From Bacteroidota bacterium (GTDB lineage Bacteria; Bacteroidota; Bacteroidia; Bacteroidales; Porphyromonadaceae): a stretch of DNA of 64,000 nucleotides. The notes below the pieces were generated by a model. That model worked only from the letters and a program-made list of their open reading frames with translations, was not told the DNA's origin and ran no database searches. The stretch covers positions 1 to 64,000 of the forward strand of contig JAEWZH010000012.1 in the NCBI GenBank assembly GCA_023395395.1, written 5' to 3'. This document shows positions 26,738 to 35,300 of this stretch, one piece after another. The position numbers and the translations under genes were made by a program. Position 1 is the first letter of the stretch. Each line of letters opens with the position of its first letter.

Positions 26738-28013
26738 GGATGACGTTGATGAGTCCTTGTATCAATTTTTGTAACTCCTCATCGGTGATGGCGAGGAATG
26801 GCGGCATCAGATAGACCAGTTTGCCAAATGGGCGCACCCATATCCCTTCATTGACAAACTTGGGAATAAGTGTTGCCATATCCACCGGTTCTTTCATCTC
26901 GACTACACCAATAGCTCCAAGTATGCGCACTTCGGCGACAGAGGGATGGCATGCAAGTGACGCAAGACCTTGGCGAAGTTGGCTCTCTATCTCTTGGATG
27001 CGCTTTTGCCAATCTTTAGAGAGAAGCAATTCGACAGACCTCTTTGCCACAGCGCAAGCCAATGGGTTACCCATAAAGGTAGGCCCGTGCATAAAGCACC
27101 CCGCCTCTCCGCCGCAGATGGTATCGGCAATCGTCTTAGTAGTGGCGACGACCGAGAGTGTCATATATCCGCCTGTAAGGCTCTTCCCCAGGCATATAAT
27201 ATCAGGGGCAATATCAGTGTGGTAGGTGGCGAGTAGCTGACCGGTCCGACCAAAGCCTGTGGCTATCTCGTCAAAGATGAGGAGACAATCGTATTGTTCC
27301 GCTAGTCTCCGAAGCTGATTGAGATACTCCGCGTGGTAGAAGTACATACCACCCGCCCCTTGTACAATGGGTTCGACGATGATGGCAGCGATTTCCTGGC
27401 TATGCTTTTGAAGTAGATTCTCCATCGGATGTAAATCTCTTGCATCCCATTCGCCACCAAATCGGCTACGAGGTTGAGGCACGAAGTATTGCACAGGGAG
27501 TGTGCCAGAGAAGTAGCTGTGCATACTGGTATCGGGGTCGCAAACCGACATCGCATGCCAAGTATCGCCATGGTAACCGCTTCGGATCGATACGAAGTGT
27601 CTTTTCCCTCTATTGCCCTGCGACTGCTGGTATTGTACGGCCATCTTGAGAGCGACCTCCACTGCTACCGAACCGCTATCGGCATAGAATAGTTGATCGA
27701 TACCTTCGGGGAGCACCTTATCCACCAATAGTTTGCCCAGTTCGACTGCAGGGCGGTGGGTAAATCCGCCAAACATCACGTGTGACATCTGCTCCACTTG
27801 CTTGGCAAGAGCTTGATTGAGCTCCGGCACATTGTATCCATGGAGTGCAGCCCACCACGAACTCATCCCGTCGATGAGGCGGGTGCCATCTTCTAAGATA
27901 ATCGTAGAGCCCTCTGCTTTTGCCACAGGATAAACCATCAGAGGGTCTATCGTAGAGGTATAAGGATGCCAAAGGTGTGCTCTATCCCATTGCAATAATT
28001 CGTTGGTCCTCAT
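26730..28013 (-). CDS. bioA: DAPA aminotransferase BioA
   Basis: Class III aminotransferase converting KAPA to DAPA, usually with S-adenosylmethionine as amino donor. HLWHPYTS at the N terminus and SSWWAALHGY are typical of BioA. PLP Lys277 lies in CLGKSLTGG, preceded by IFDEIATGFGRTG (about 247-259). 427 aa. Overlaps bioB by 4 bp. Confidence 0.95.
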   Translation of the reverse strand: MRTNELLQWDRAHLWHPYTSTIDPLMVYPVAKAEGSTIILEDGTRLIDGMSSWWAALHGYNVPELNQALAKQVEQMSHVMFGGFTHRPAVELGKLLVDKVLPEGIDQLFYADSGSVAVEVALKMAVQYQQSQGNRGKRHFVSIRSGYHGDTWHAMSVCDPDTSMHSYFSGTLPVQYFVPQPRSRFGGEWDARDLHPMENLLQKHSQEIAAIIVEPIVQGAGGMYFYHAEYLNQLRRLAEQYDCLLIFDEIATGFGRTGQLLATYHTDIAPDIICLGKSLTGGYMTLSVVATTKTIADTICGGEAGCFMHGPTFMGNPLACAVAKRSVELLLSKDWQKRIQEIESQLRQGLASLACHPSVAEVRILGAIGVVEMKEPVDMATLIPKFVNEGIWVRPFGKLVYLMPPFLAITDEELQKLIQGLINVIHG

Positions 28014-28984
28014 TTCCAGTCGGTGGCTTTGGTGGTGTCGTAACCTGCTTCGGCAAAGAGCTGCATATCGCGCTCAGCAATTGAGGCTGTAGTGGTTAGC
28101 AGTCCGCCGGTGATGGCAGCATTGATGCCGATGTAAAGGGCTTGCTTCTGCACCTCTGTACTGAGTAGCGCTCTCCCGCCACTAAACCTCAAAAAAGCTG
28201 TCGGATTGGCTATTCTGAACATACAGATAGCGAGTAGCACCTCCTCAGTCGATAGGAGTTCTTGGTGCTCTAGTGGTGTTCCTGGCATCGGATGCAATAC
28301 ATTGATTGGGATGCTCTCTATACCCAATGAAGCCAAGTATAGTGCAAATTCTGCTCTCTGCTCACGAGATTCCCCCATTCCGATGATGCCTCCGCTACAG
28401 CGGCGCATCCCTACTGCTTGAGCATCGCGGAGTGTCTGTTCCTTCTCTGCCTGTGTATGTGTGGAGCAGAGTGTAGGAAAGTGGCTTGGTGCACTTTCCA
28501 GATTGCAGTGGTAGGTCGTGCACCCGGCGTTGTGCAGCTCCTCGAGTGTCTCCCGAGTTGCCAGACCTAGGGAAGCGCAGAGCTGTAAACTTGTCTCCTC
28601 TCTCAGCTTGTGATAGATAGGGATATACTTGGATGTCTCTTTTTGTGAAGGTCGTTTGCCACTCGCCACCAAGCTGTATCGCCTGATGCCGACCTCTTCA
28701 TTGTGCCTAGCCAGTGCGAGTACCTCCTCCTCAGGAAGTATAGGATAGGTGTCGCAATCCGTCTTGAAATGCCCACTCTGGGTACACCAATGACAATCTT
28801 CGCTGCATTGCCCGCTTTTGACGTTGATGATCGAGCAAGTATCAAAAGCATCTCCCGACAGAGCTCTCGTAATACGGTGACAAGCTTCATATAGCTCCTC
28901 TCGTGGCGTCTCCTCCACGATTTGGAGCAACTCCTCCACCGTCGTAATCCTCTCTCCCCCGATGATTCTTTCCGCAATATTCAT
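28010..28984 (-). CDS. bioB: Biotin synthase BioB
   Basis: Radical-SAM enzyme inserting sulfur into dethiobiotin. The 4Fe-4S motif C60-x3-C64-x2-C67 (CSEDCHWC) is intact, and YHCNLESA and NVLHPMPGTP are family blocks. 324 aa. First gene of bioB-A-F-G-C-D, all overlapping, with no independent promoter visible: only 15 bases separate its ATG from a terminator-like hairpin. Confidence 0.96.
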   Translation of the reverse strand: MNIAERIIGGERITTVEELLQIVEETPREELYEACHRITRALSGDAFDTCSIINVKSGQCSEDCHWCTQSGHFKTDCDTYPILPEEEVLALARHNEEVGIRRYSLVASGKRPSQKETSKYIPIYHKLREETSLQLCASLGLATRETLEELHNAGCTTYHCNLESAPSHFPTLCSTHTQAEKEQTLRDAQAVGMRRCSGGIIGMGESREQRAEFALYLASLGIESIPINVLHPMPGTPLEHQELLSTEEVLLAICMFRIANPTAFLRFSGGRALLSTEVQKQALYIGINAAITGGLLTTTASIAERDMQLFAEAGYDTTKATDWK

Positions 28985-28989
28985 TCGTG

Positions 28990-29035
28990 TAAAATAAAAG
29001 GGTGTGCCTAGGCATGTATCAACCTAGGCACACCC
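28990..29035 (-). terminator. Terminator-like hairpin directly before bioB (candidate attenuator)
   Basis: A perfect 13-bp GC-rich stem (29000-29012 with 29023-29035; arm GGGTGTGCCTAGG), 10-nt loop, then TTTTATTTTA on the minus strand. It ends about 5 bases before the bioB ATG region, leaving no space for a separate promoter between the hairpin and bioB. Confidence 0.85.
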
Positions 29036-29049
29036 ATGTATAAGCATGT

Positions 29050-29355
29050 CTAAATAGGTGTAGCAGGAACTACTATTTTGACCTCTGTGGGAGCTATGAG
29101 GAGCTCCTCCTGTAGATCAGGTGGCATTGAATCAAAATACTCTTGCCCCTTGATTTGTGCTACCACTACTCTCCGTCCTACAAGGAGTGAAAGTAGAGCA
29201 TTAGAGCATTTGAGCGCAATACGCTCTACCACATTGGCACGCAATTGCCCGATATTCACCACCATTTTGATGGAGTGAAAAGAGGCGGCTGCATTTCTAC
29301 TCCAGCGTGTGAAGCGGAATGCCTGTTTTTGACCAATGGACTTATGCTCCAGCAT
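29050..29355 (-). CDS. Small conserved-looking protein upstream of the biotin operon
   Basis: 101 aa, basic N-terminal half with FRFTRWSRNAAASFHSIK followed by VVNIGQLRANVVE. I recall a comparable RWSRK...AF...V.IG pattern in small Bacteroidales proteins and in N-terminal leaders of some TonB-dependent receptors. The C-terminal end (APTEVKIVVPATP) resembles a TonB-box-like EVVVTAT segment. No barrel follows. It lies 24 bp after the POT transporter stop and 15 bp before the hairpin preceding bioB, so it acts as a leader gene of the bio operon. Function unknown; the TonB link is inference. Confidence 0.6.
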   Translation of the reverse strand: MLEHKSIGQKQAFRFTRWSRNAAASFHSIKMVVNIGQLRANVVERIALKCSNALLSLLVGRRVVVAQIKGQEYFDSMPPDLQEELLIAPTEVKIVVPATPI

Positions 29356-29379
29356 TACCTATTCAATAGTTGTCTAAAA

Positions 29380-30957
29380 TTACTTAGTAACCTTTTCCAG
29401 CCACTTTATCATATAGAGCATCACTCCCATAGAAAGTAAACAGAAGCCGGCAAATACAGCCCAAGTCATCCATTGTTGTGGGAAGCGATTTAGCATGGTT
29501 ACTCCGAGTGCAATGAATAAGTTTCCGATAGCAGTCGCAGTCAGCCATAGACCTTGGCAAATACCTTGAAGATGCTTTGGTGCGATTTTAGAAACAAACG
29601 ACAACCCAAGAGGAGAAATAAATAATTCTGCAGTAGTTAGGAAGAAGTAAGTTATGATAAGAACCCACGGACTTGCTTTCATTGCATCTCGGATATTGAC
29701 ATCCCATGAGACAAATTCCTTTGCAGATGGGTAATTAAATGACACTGCTACTATCGCAAGGAAGATATATGCTGTAGCTGCTATAAACATACCAATAGCA
29801 ATTTTGCGAGGAGTGCTTATTTCTTTGCCTCTCTTAGCCAATCTTCCAAAGAACCACATGATAAGCGGAGTCAGAAGAATTACGAATCCAGGGTTAATCG
29901 CTTGCCATATCTCAGGAGCTACACTTGTCGTCTTGACAAAGTCTCTCGCAAATACAGACAGTGACTGTCCATTTTGGTGGAAAGAGAACCAGAAGAAGGC
30001 GGCAACGCCTAAGACAGCAAATAATGCGTACAATCTTTGCTTGATTTCTGTTGCTTGTGCCTGTTTTTCTTCAGGAGTGTATTCAACGACTAACTTTTTG
30101 TCTTTCTTAGCCGGATTAGGAAGAGACTTCTTCGTTAATAAGAAAATGGTCAATGACAGCAACATAGCAACTACAGATGCGACAAACGAATAGTGAACAC
30201 CTGTGTTGAAAACTTCCAAGTAGCTTTGACAGAAGTCTGCCATTTGATCTGCTGCGATTGGCTGTGGATTTATCTGAACTTTAGTTGCAAGTTCATTTAG
30301 ATTGCTCATATCGATAGGAGTCATTTCTGCCGCTTTTCCAATATACTTATGACAGAGAGCAGGAAGGTCGGCATTGTAGGTGAATCCGTTTCTCCCTAAC
30401 CACCAGCTGCGGAGCGTAGGTGCAATGAAAGGAGCAATCAAACCTCCGATGTTTATAAATACATAGAAAATTTGGAATCCGGCATCACGTTTGTCTTTGG
30501 CGATCTTCAAAGCAGCTTCGCCTTTTTTCGCAGCTTCTGCTTCAAAATTGTCGTACATCTGACCGACGATTGCTTGAAGGTTACCTTTGAATAAACCATT
30601 ACCGGCAGCAATGATAAACAAAGTCACACAAGTAAAGGGTAATAACCAACCAATATTAGTCGATGTCGATAAGATAGGGATGGAAAGCAACCCATAACCG
30701 ATTGCCATCACAATCAATCCGGATATAATGGTACCCTTGTAGTTTTGTGTCCTATCTGCAATGATACCTCCAGGCAAGCTCAATACATATATCAAGAAGT
30801 AGAAGACAGCATAAATCCAGCCCGAGATTTCATCGCTGATACCGAATTTAGAGGATAAAAATAACAGTAAAACTGCATTCATAATGTAGTAGCCGAAGCG
30901 CTCCCCCATGTTGCTCAGGGCAGCCGCTACTAATCCCTTAGGATGATCTTTGAACAT
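29380..30957 (-). CDS. POT/PTR-family proton-dependent oligopeptide transporter
   Basis: Major facilitator of the POT family (525 aa), importing di- and tripeptides with protons across the inner membrane. The N-terminal GERFGYYIM corresponds to the ExxERF-type motif on helix 1, followed by GGIIADRTQNYKGTI in the first cytoplasmic loop and about 12-14 hydrophobic helices. A 60-residue non-helical insertion (about 200-255) faces the periplasm. Fits an organism living on peptides, along with DPP7 and the M20 dipeptidase in this window. Substrate specificity is not determined. Confidence 0.92.
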   Translation of the reverse strand: MFKDHPKGLVAAALSNMGERFGYYIMNAVLLLFLSSKFGISDEISGWIYAVFYFLIYVLSLPGGIIADRTQNYKGTIISGLIVMAIGYGLLSIPILSTSTNIGWLLPFTCVTLFIIAAGNGLFKGNLQAIVGQMYDNFEAEAAKKGEAALKIAKDKRDAGFQIFYVFINIGGLIAPFIAPTLRSWWLGRNGFTYNADLPALCHKYIGKAAEMTPIDMSNLNELATKVQINPQPIAADQMADFCQSYLEVFNTGVHYSFVASVVAMLLSLTIFLLTKKSLPNPAKKDKKLVVEYTPEEKQAQATEIKQRLYALFAVLGVAAFFWFSFHQNGQSLSVFARDFVKTTSVAPEIWQAINPGFVILLTPLIMWFFGRLAKRGKEISTPRKIAIGMFIAATAYIFLAIVAVSFNYPSAKEFVSWDVNIRDAMKASPWVLIITYFFLTTAELFISPLGLSFVSKIAPKHLQGICQGLWLTATAIGNLFIALGVTMLNRFPQQWMTWAVFAGFCLLSMGVMLYMIKWLEKVTK

Positions 30958-31001
30958 GTTGTAAAATGTTTATCAGTTATTATTAAGTTAAATATTGTCT
31001 G

Positions 31002-32087
31002 TCACTGGTTGATTTCCCTTACTTCTTTGAGCCCGCCATTGCTGGTGTAAAATGTTACCGATGCGCTCTTGCCTTTGGTGGTGAATAGTACCATATCTAG
31101 TGCTTCCAGACTCCCCAGCTGAGCTACGGGGATTTCCTGAACGAGCATGCGCTCTCCTCGGAAAGTCACAGTCGCCTTTACCAATCCGGGAGTACGATAA
31201 GTGACGCCCTTCTCCAATCGCTTCTGGAGCCTAATGAGGTCGCGCTCCTCCAGCTGAGGTGCCTGCTCAATAATCTCAATGTCGAGGTAAATAGGTTCGC
31301 CTCGTAGGTCGTCGCTAGGCAATAGTCCTACCTGCTCGGAGAAGCGAGCCACCACATGGCGCCCCTCTTCTGTCGCTGATAGATTTGTTACCACCTCCAC
31401 GCCTTCAGCGCTTTGCCGGGTGCCATTGAATAGCTCTACAAAAGCACGCTCTTTCTGATCTAGCCGATCCACGGCAATCTTGAGCGCTTGCCCATCGGCA
31501 AATGGCTGCTCAGACTCCCCGCTTATCACCAAATTGCGACTCTCTCGAGTGCGGTAAATCTCGTCGGCAAGGATCTGTGCTTTGGCAGCAGTCGTAGTCG
31601 CTTGGATATACTCAGGAGGCAGCATCCGATAGAGTTGGTTGTCGGTGCTACTAATGATTGGCTTTTTTGTCGCCGGTATTTGTGCAATCACGGGGGTATC
31701 GCCATTGATTCCGACCAGTATGCCTTCCTCGGTCAGAGAGACATTGGTGGCTGTGCTATTTTTTTTGAAGTCGATAGAATACCTTTGGTCTGGGTCAGGT
31801 ACACCGTAGGCTCCTAGTTTTAGACCATTGATATGATAATATGTAGCTGGTTCAATAATCGCATCGCGAGTTCCGAGAAATCGCTCGGCATAGAGAGAAA
31901 GCTCTCCCGGCTGCTCTACCACCCTCTCTAGCTCTACCTCTAAATATAGCTTGGTGAGTGGCAGCGCGTATACGACTCTATTGTCGTTAAGAGCCGCTAC
32001 ATTGTACCGCTCTACCCTCTGAGCTGCACTGCTGCCCCAGAGCACAAACGATACGATAAGCGCCACAAAAATCCTATTTGTTCTCAT
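31002..32087 (-). CDS. DUF4831 family exported protein
   Basis: 361 aa with a signal peptide (MRTNRIFVALIVSFVLWGSSAAQ). The body fits DUF4831, a Bacteroidetes family of unknown function: early YALPLTKLYLEVELERVVEQPG...YAERFLGT (about 40-75) and a beta-rich C-terminal half. I use ATG 32087; the open frame extends to 32219 but the added 44 residues run toward the large palindrome and precede the signal peptide. 44 bp separate it from the POT gene downstream. Confidence 0.82.
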   Translation of the reverse strand: MRTNRIFVALIVSFVLWGSSAAQRVERYNVAALNDNRVVYALPLTKLYLEVELERVVEQPGELSLYAERFLGTRDAIIEPATYYHINGLKLGAYGVPDPDQRYSIDFKKNSTATNVSLTEEGILVGINGDTPVIAQIPATKKPIISSTDNQLYRMLPPEYIQATTTAAKAQILADEIYRTRESRNLVISGESEQPFADGQALKIAVDRLDQKERAFVELFNGTRQSAEGVEVVTNLSATEEGRHVVARFSEQVGLLPSDDLRGEPIYLDIEIIEQAPQLEERDLIRLQKRLEKGVTYRTPGLVKATVTFRGERMLVQEIPVAQLGSLEALDMVLFTTKGKSASVTFYTSNGGLKEVREINQ

Positions 32088-32117
32088 CACAATTGACTTC
32101 AAAACACAGATTACCGA

Positions 32118-32149
32118 CAAATATAACAAAAATTTACTAGCTTCAAGGC
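32118..32149 (-). promoter_or_regulatory. Possible promoter of the DUF4831 gene
   Basis: Minus strand TTG (32149-32147), 21 bp, TATATTTG (32125-32118), 31 bp before the ATG. Confidence 0.45.
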
Positions 32150-32197
32150 ATAGAAACAGATAGAATAGGGTGAATTTATCTGCGGAGCTTGATGCTA

Positions 32198-32287
32198 AAA
32201 TCTCCTCTATAGAAAACATTTCTCTCCTCTATAGAGCCGTCACGGTGGCTCTATAGAGGAGAGAAATGTTTTCTATAGAGGAGATTT
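32198..32287. repeat. 41-bp-arm perfect palindrome built of four 22-bp-phased TCTATAGA boxes
   Basis: Arms 32198-32238 and 32247-32287 are perfectly complementary with an 8-nt loop. TCTATAGA-type boxes start at 32206, 32228, 32250 and 32272, exactly 22 bp apart. It lies between the A2M gene end and the DUF4831 gene start, about 110 bp upstream of the latter's ATG. The stem could terminate transcription, but the 22-bp phasing matches the arrays at 39.8 and 46.3 kb. Confidence 0.92.
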
Positions 32288-32298
32288 ATGTGCTCTAG

Positions 32299-32374
32299 GT
32301 GTCTACTATTTCAGGAGAGGACAAGGACAATTACCTATAAGTCTTGCATCTTCTGAGTGTCTACTATTTCAGGA
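32299..32374. repeat. 18-bp direct repeat duplicating the A2M 3' end
   Basis: gtgtctactatttcagga occurs at 32299-32316 and 32357-32374, 58 bp apart. The second copy includes the last codons and stop of the alpha-2-macroglobulin gene; the first lies downstream of it. Confidence 0.85.
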
Positions 32375-35300
32375 TGGAGACATCTTTTTTCATTAAGGAA
32401 TTACCAATCTCTATCGTGCCTCCTGAGGAGTTGCCTGCATACTCGGGAGCGTAGTAGCTTTGTATTTGAGCTGGGCCGTAGGTAAAGTGTCCGCTCTGGC
32501 TGGCTACCGCCTCAATCTCTATCTGATGGCGACCGCGTGGTAACCAGTCGATGTAAAGACGATCCTCCGTATCTCTACGGCTATAGTGCCACCAGAAACG
32601 ATCCCCACGTCCATAGCCTTCAAATTGATAACCAAATTCTGAGGTCGCTGGGCGAGGATCGACGAGGGTCACGAGACTAAGATCTTGCTCCGTCTCGATG
32701 AGGTAGCGTACAATCAGCTTGTCTCCCTTTTCGGCATGTTCAGCGAGGGCAAAGGTTTGGTTACCTTGGCTATCCACTTGACGAACGAAGATTTGTTTCT
32801 CGACCTTTAGTTTATCACCTGTCGGAGTTGCCTTGGCACTTGGTTCAGTCACCAGATAGCTGAGTCCTCCAAAGATGTAGTCACTCTCCACTCCACTCCA
32901 GCTAATGGTCAGCTGATCTGCCTTGGCAGGATACTCCATGGTGACTGCGCCTGTAATCTGCTCTTCAGGGGTGAGATGGTAGCGCTGCCCGGCAATCTGT
33001 AGGGCGGCATCCGGAGCAATGCGTGTCGGTTTTACTTTGTCTAAGATTGCCTCGACGACATCTAGTATGCCACGATCGTACCAAAGGGTATTTTGCTTGA
33101 CTTGGAGGGCAAACTTGACCACCTCTTCACCCACCTGCTGCTCATCCTTTTGGAGGAACATCATGAGGGTGAGCTTTTCATCGTCATTGAAAGTGTACCG
33201 ACTGCGATCTTGGACAAACTGACGTACCTCCTTATACTGTGACTTGCTCTCATAGAGGCGACAGTACTCGGCGTACCTGAGCATCGTGCTATTAGAGGAG
33301 CTTTGATAATTCCTGTGTAGTGCCTCCACTTGTTCTTTCATTGGCTTACCGAAGTCAGGTAGCTTACGCCCATAGTCGTGGGCAATCAGTGCATAGCCTA
33401 CGAAGTCGCGATAATAACTCTTTTCTCTCATGAGCTCTTGCTCGAGGAAAGTGAGCGAACGCTCCAATTGCAGCTTTAGTTCGCTATTCTCTATACTGAG
33501 TCTTCCAAGCGATGCCAACACATAGTGGGTGAGCCAAGGAGAGGGCTGACGGAAGTAATTACTAAAGTAAAAACCTCCTGTCTCTATCGCATGAGCGAGG
33601 ATGGTCTGCTCCATCGCTGACAACCTCTCTTGTAGCTTCGCCTCATCGGTGATGAACTTATAGAAGTCGGCTAAGCTCTTAGGATCAGCCATGCGATCCA
33701 TCCAAGTGCTTGGCTTACGCTCTACTTGCTCTAACTTGCTGGCGGCATGCTTGAGTTCTACGACAAAATCCGGGTGCTGGATGAGGTAGCTCTGTAGGCG
33801 GCTATAGACGGTATAGTAATGGACAGCACCGAAGAACCCAAGTTCGTTGATGTTGATGTTGCGATGGCTTTGTGACAGTTTACTGAGAAGCAACTGGATG
33901 GGGTCAAGATAGAGTTGTAGGGTAAGCGGGCTGCTGGATAGCTCCATCTTGGGAAGCAACAGGCTGACCTCGCTTTGCTTGTACACCGAGATAGGCTGTG
34001 CCACTGTGTAGGTCGATAGGTTACTCCTCAGTGGAATAATCCGCTCGACACCATCCATCATATCACCGGCCACTACCCTACCCTGCAGCTTGAGCTCCTC
34101 GCTTTCAGATGCTTGGATATAAAATGGTACGGCAATGCTCCCTTGGGCAGGGACTTGGACTGTCCCCTTGGCTATTTGATCTCTATCGTTATTGATATAA
34201 TAGTGTGCCGTGATGAGCTTGTCGCTTGTATTCCTCAGAAGAGCTTCGCCCTCCAGTTCATCCCCCCAAGTGAGGAATCGAGGCGTAGATAGCTCTATAC
34301 TGAGTGGGGAGTAGACCTCAAAGGTCGCCTCGTCCATCACCTGCTCCTTGAGATCTGTAGAGAAGGCATATAGCTTGGTGATGTACTTGGTCTGGGTATC
34401 TGGCATCTTGAAAGAGAGATGAACCTCGCCACGCTTGTCGGTCAGGAGCAGCGCAGAGAAGTAAGCTGTCTCCACGAAGTTGGAACGTAGTGGAGCATCC
34501 TCTCCTGTGCCATTGGCATCAGCGACTGCGACACTCTCGGCTAATACAGCTAGCTCTTCAACCCCGAGACCATGGCTCTTAGCGTACATTGCTCGTGGCT
34601 GAGCAATGAACATCGGCTCCGGGGAAGAAATCAAGCTCCAAAAATAACTGCTCCCGGCAGCATCTGCCACAGCCTTATCGAATACAGTAACGATGACTGG
34701 GACATGGGCGAGCGGTTTGCCTGCCTTATCCAATACCTGTACACGCTTATCAAAGTTAGCACCGGGGAGGAATGGCTCCTCAAACGAAAATCCCACAAAG
34801 CTCGCCTTCCTCTCCTTGGTTCCCTCCTCATTCAGTTCGATTCGCTCCGAAGCCTCCTCCATATACCGTAGAGCAAAGAGGGTGATTGCCCCAGAAGCCT
34901 CCTCTGGGATGGATAGGCGTTGCAATTGCCCTGCCTTTGTCCGGAGTAGTCGTCGCTCTTTCACGATGCCCTGTTGTTCCAATATGCAGGTAATTGGTAG
35001 GTCATAGCTACTGCCGTAGAGTATCTCGCCCGACTCCAGTCGGACTGCCCAAAGGAGGTGCTCCCCTACCAGCTTCTGATCCTTAGAGCCGTAGAAGTAG
35101 ACGGGCTCTGTCTCCTTTACTTGCAGTTTGCCATAGCCATCAGTGGTGTAGATGCGGATACTATAGGTGCCACTGGCGAGCTGAGGGAGAGAGAATACCT
35201 TATCACCCTCTATCGGAAGCTCACCAAGCGCAATGGTATCTCGTTGATTGACCAGCTGTGCGTAGAGATGGCGCTGAGCCAGATTGCCCAATAATCTCTT

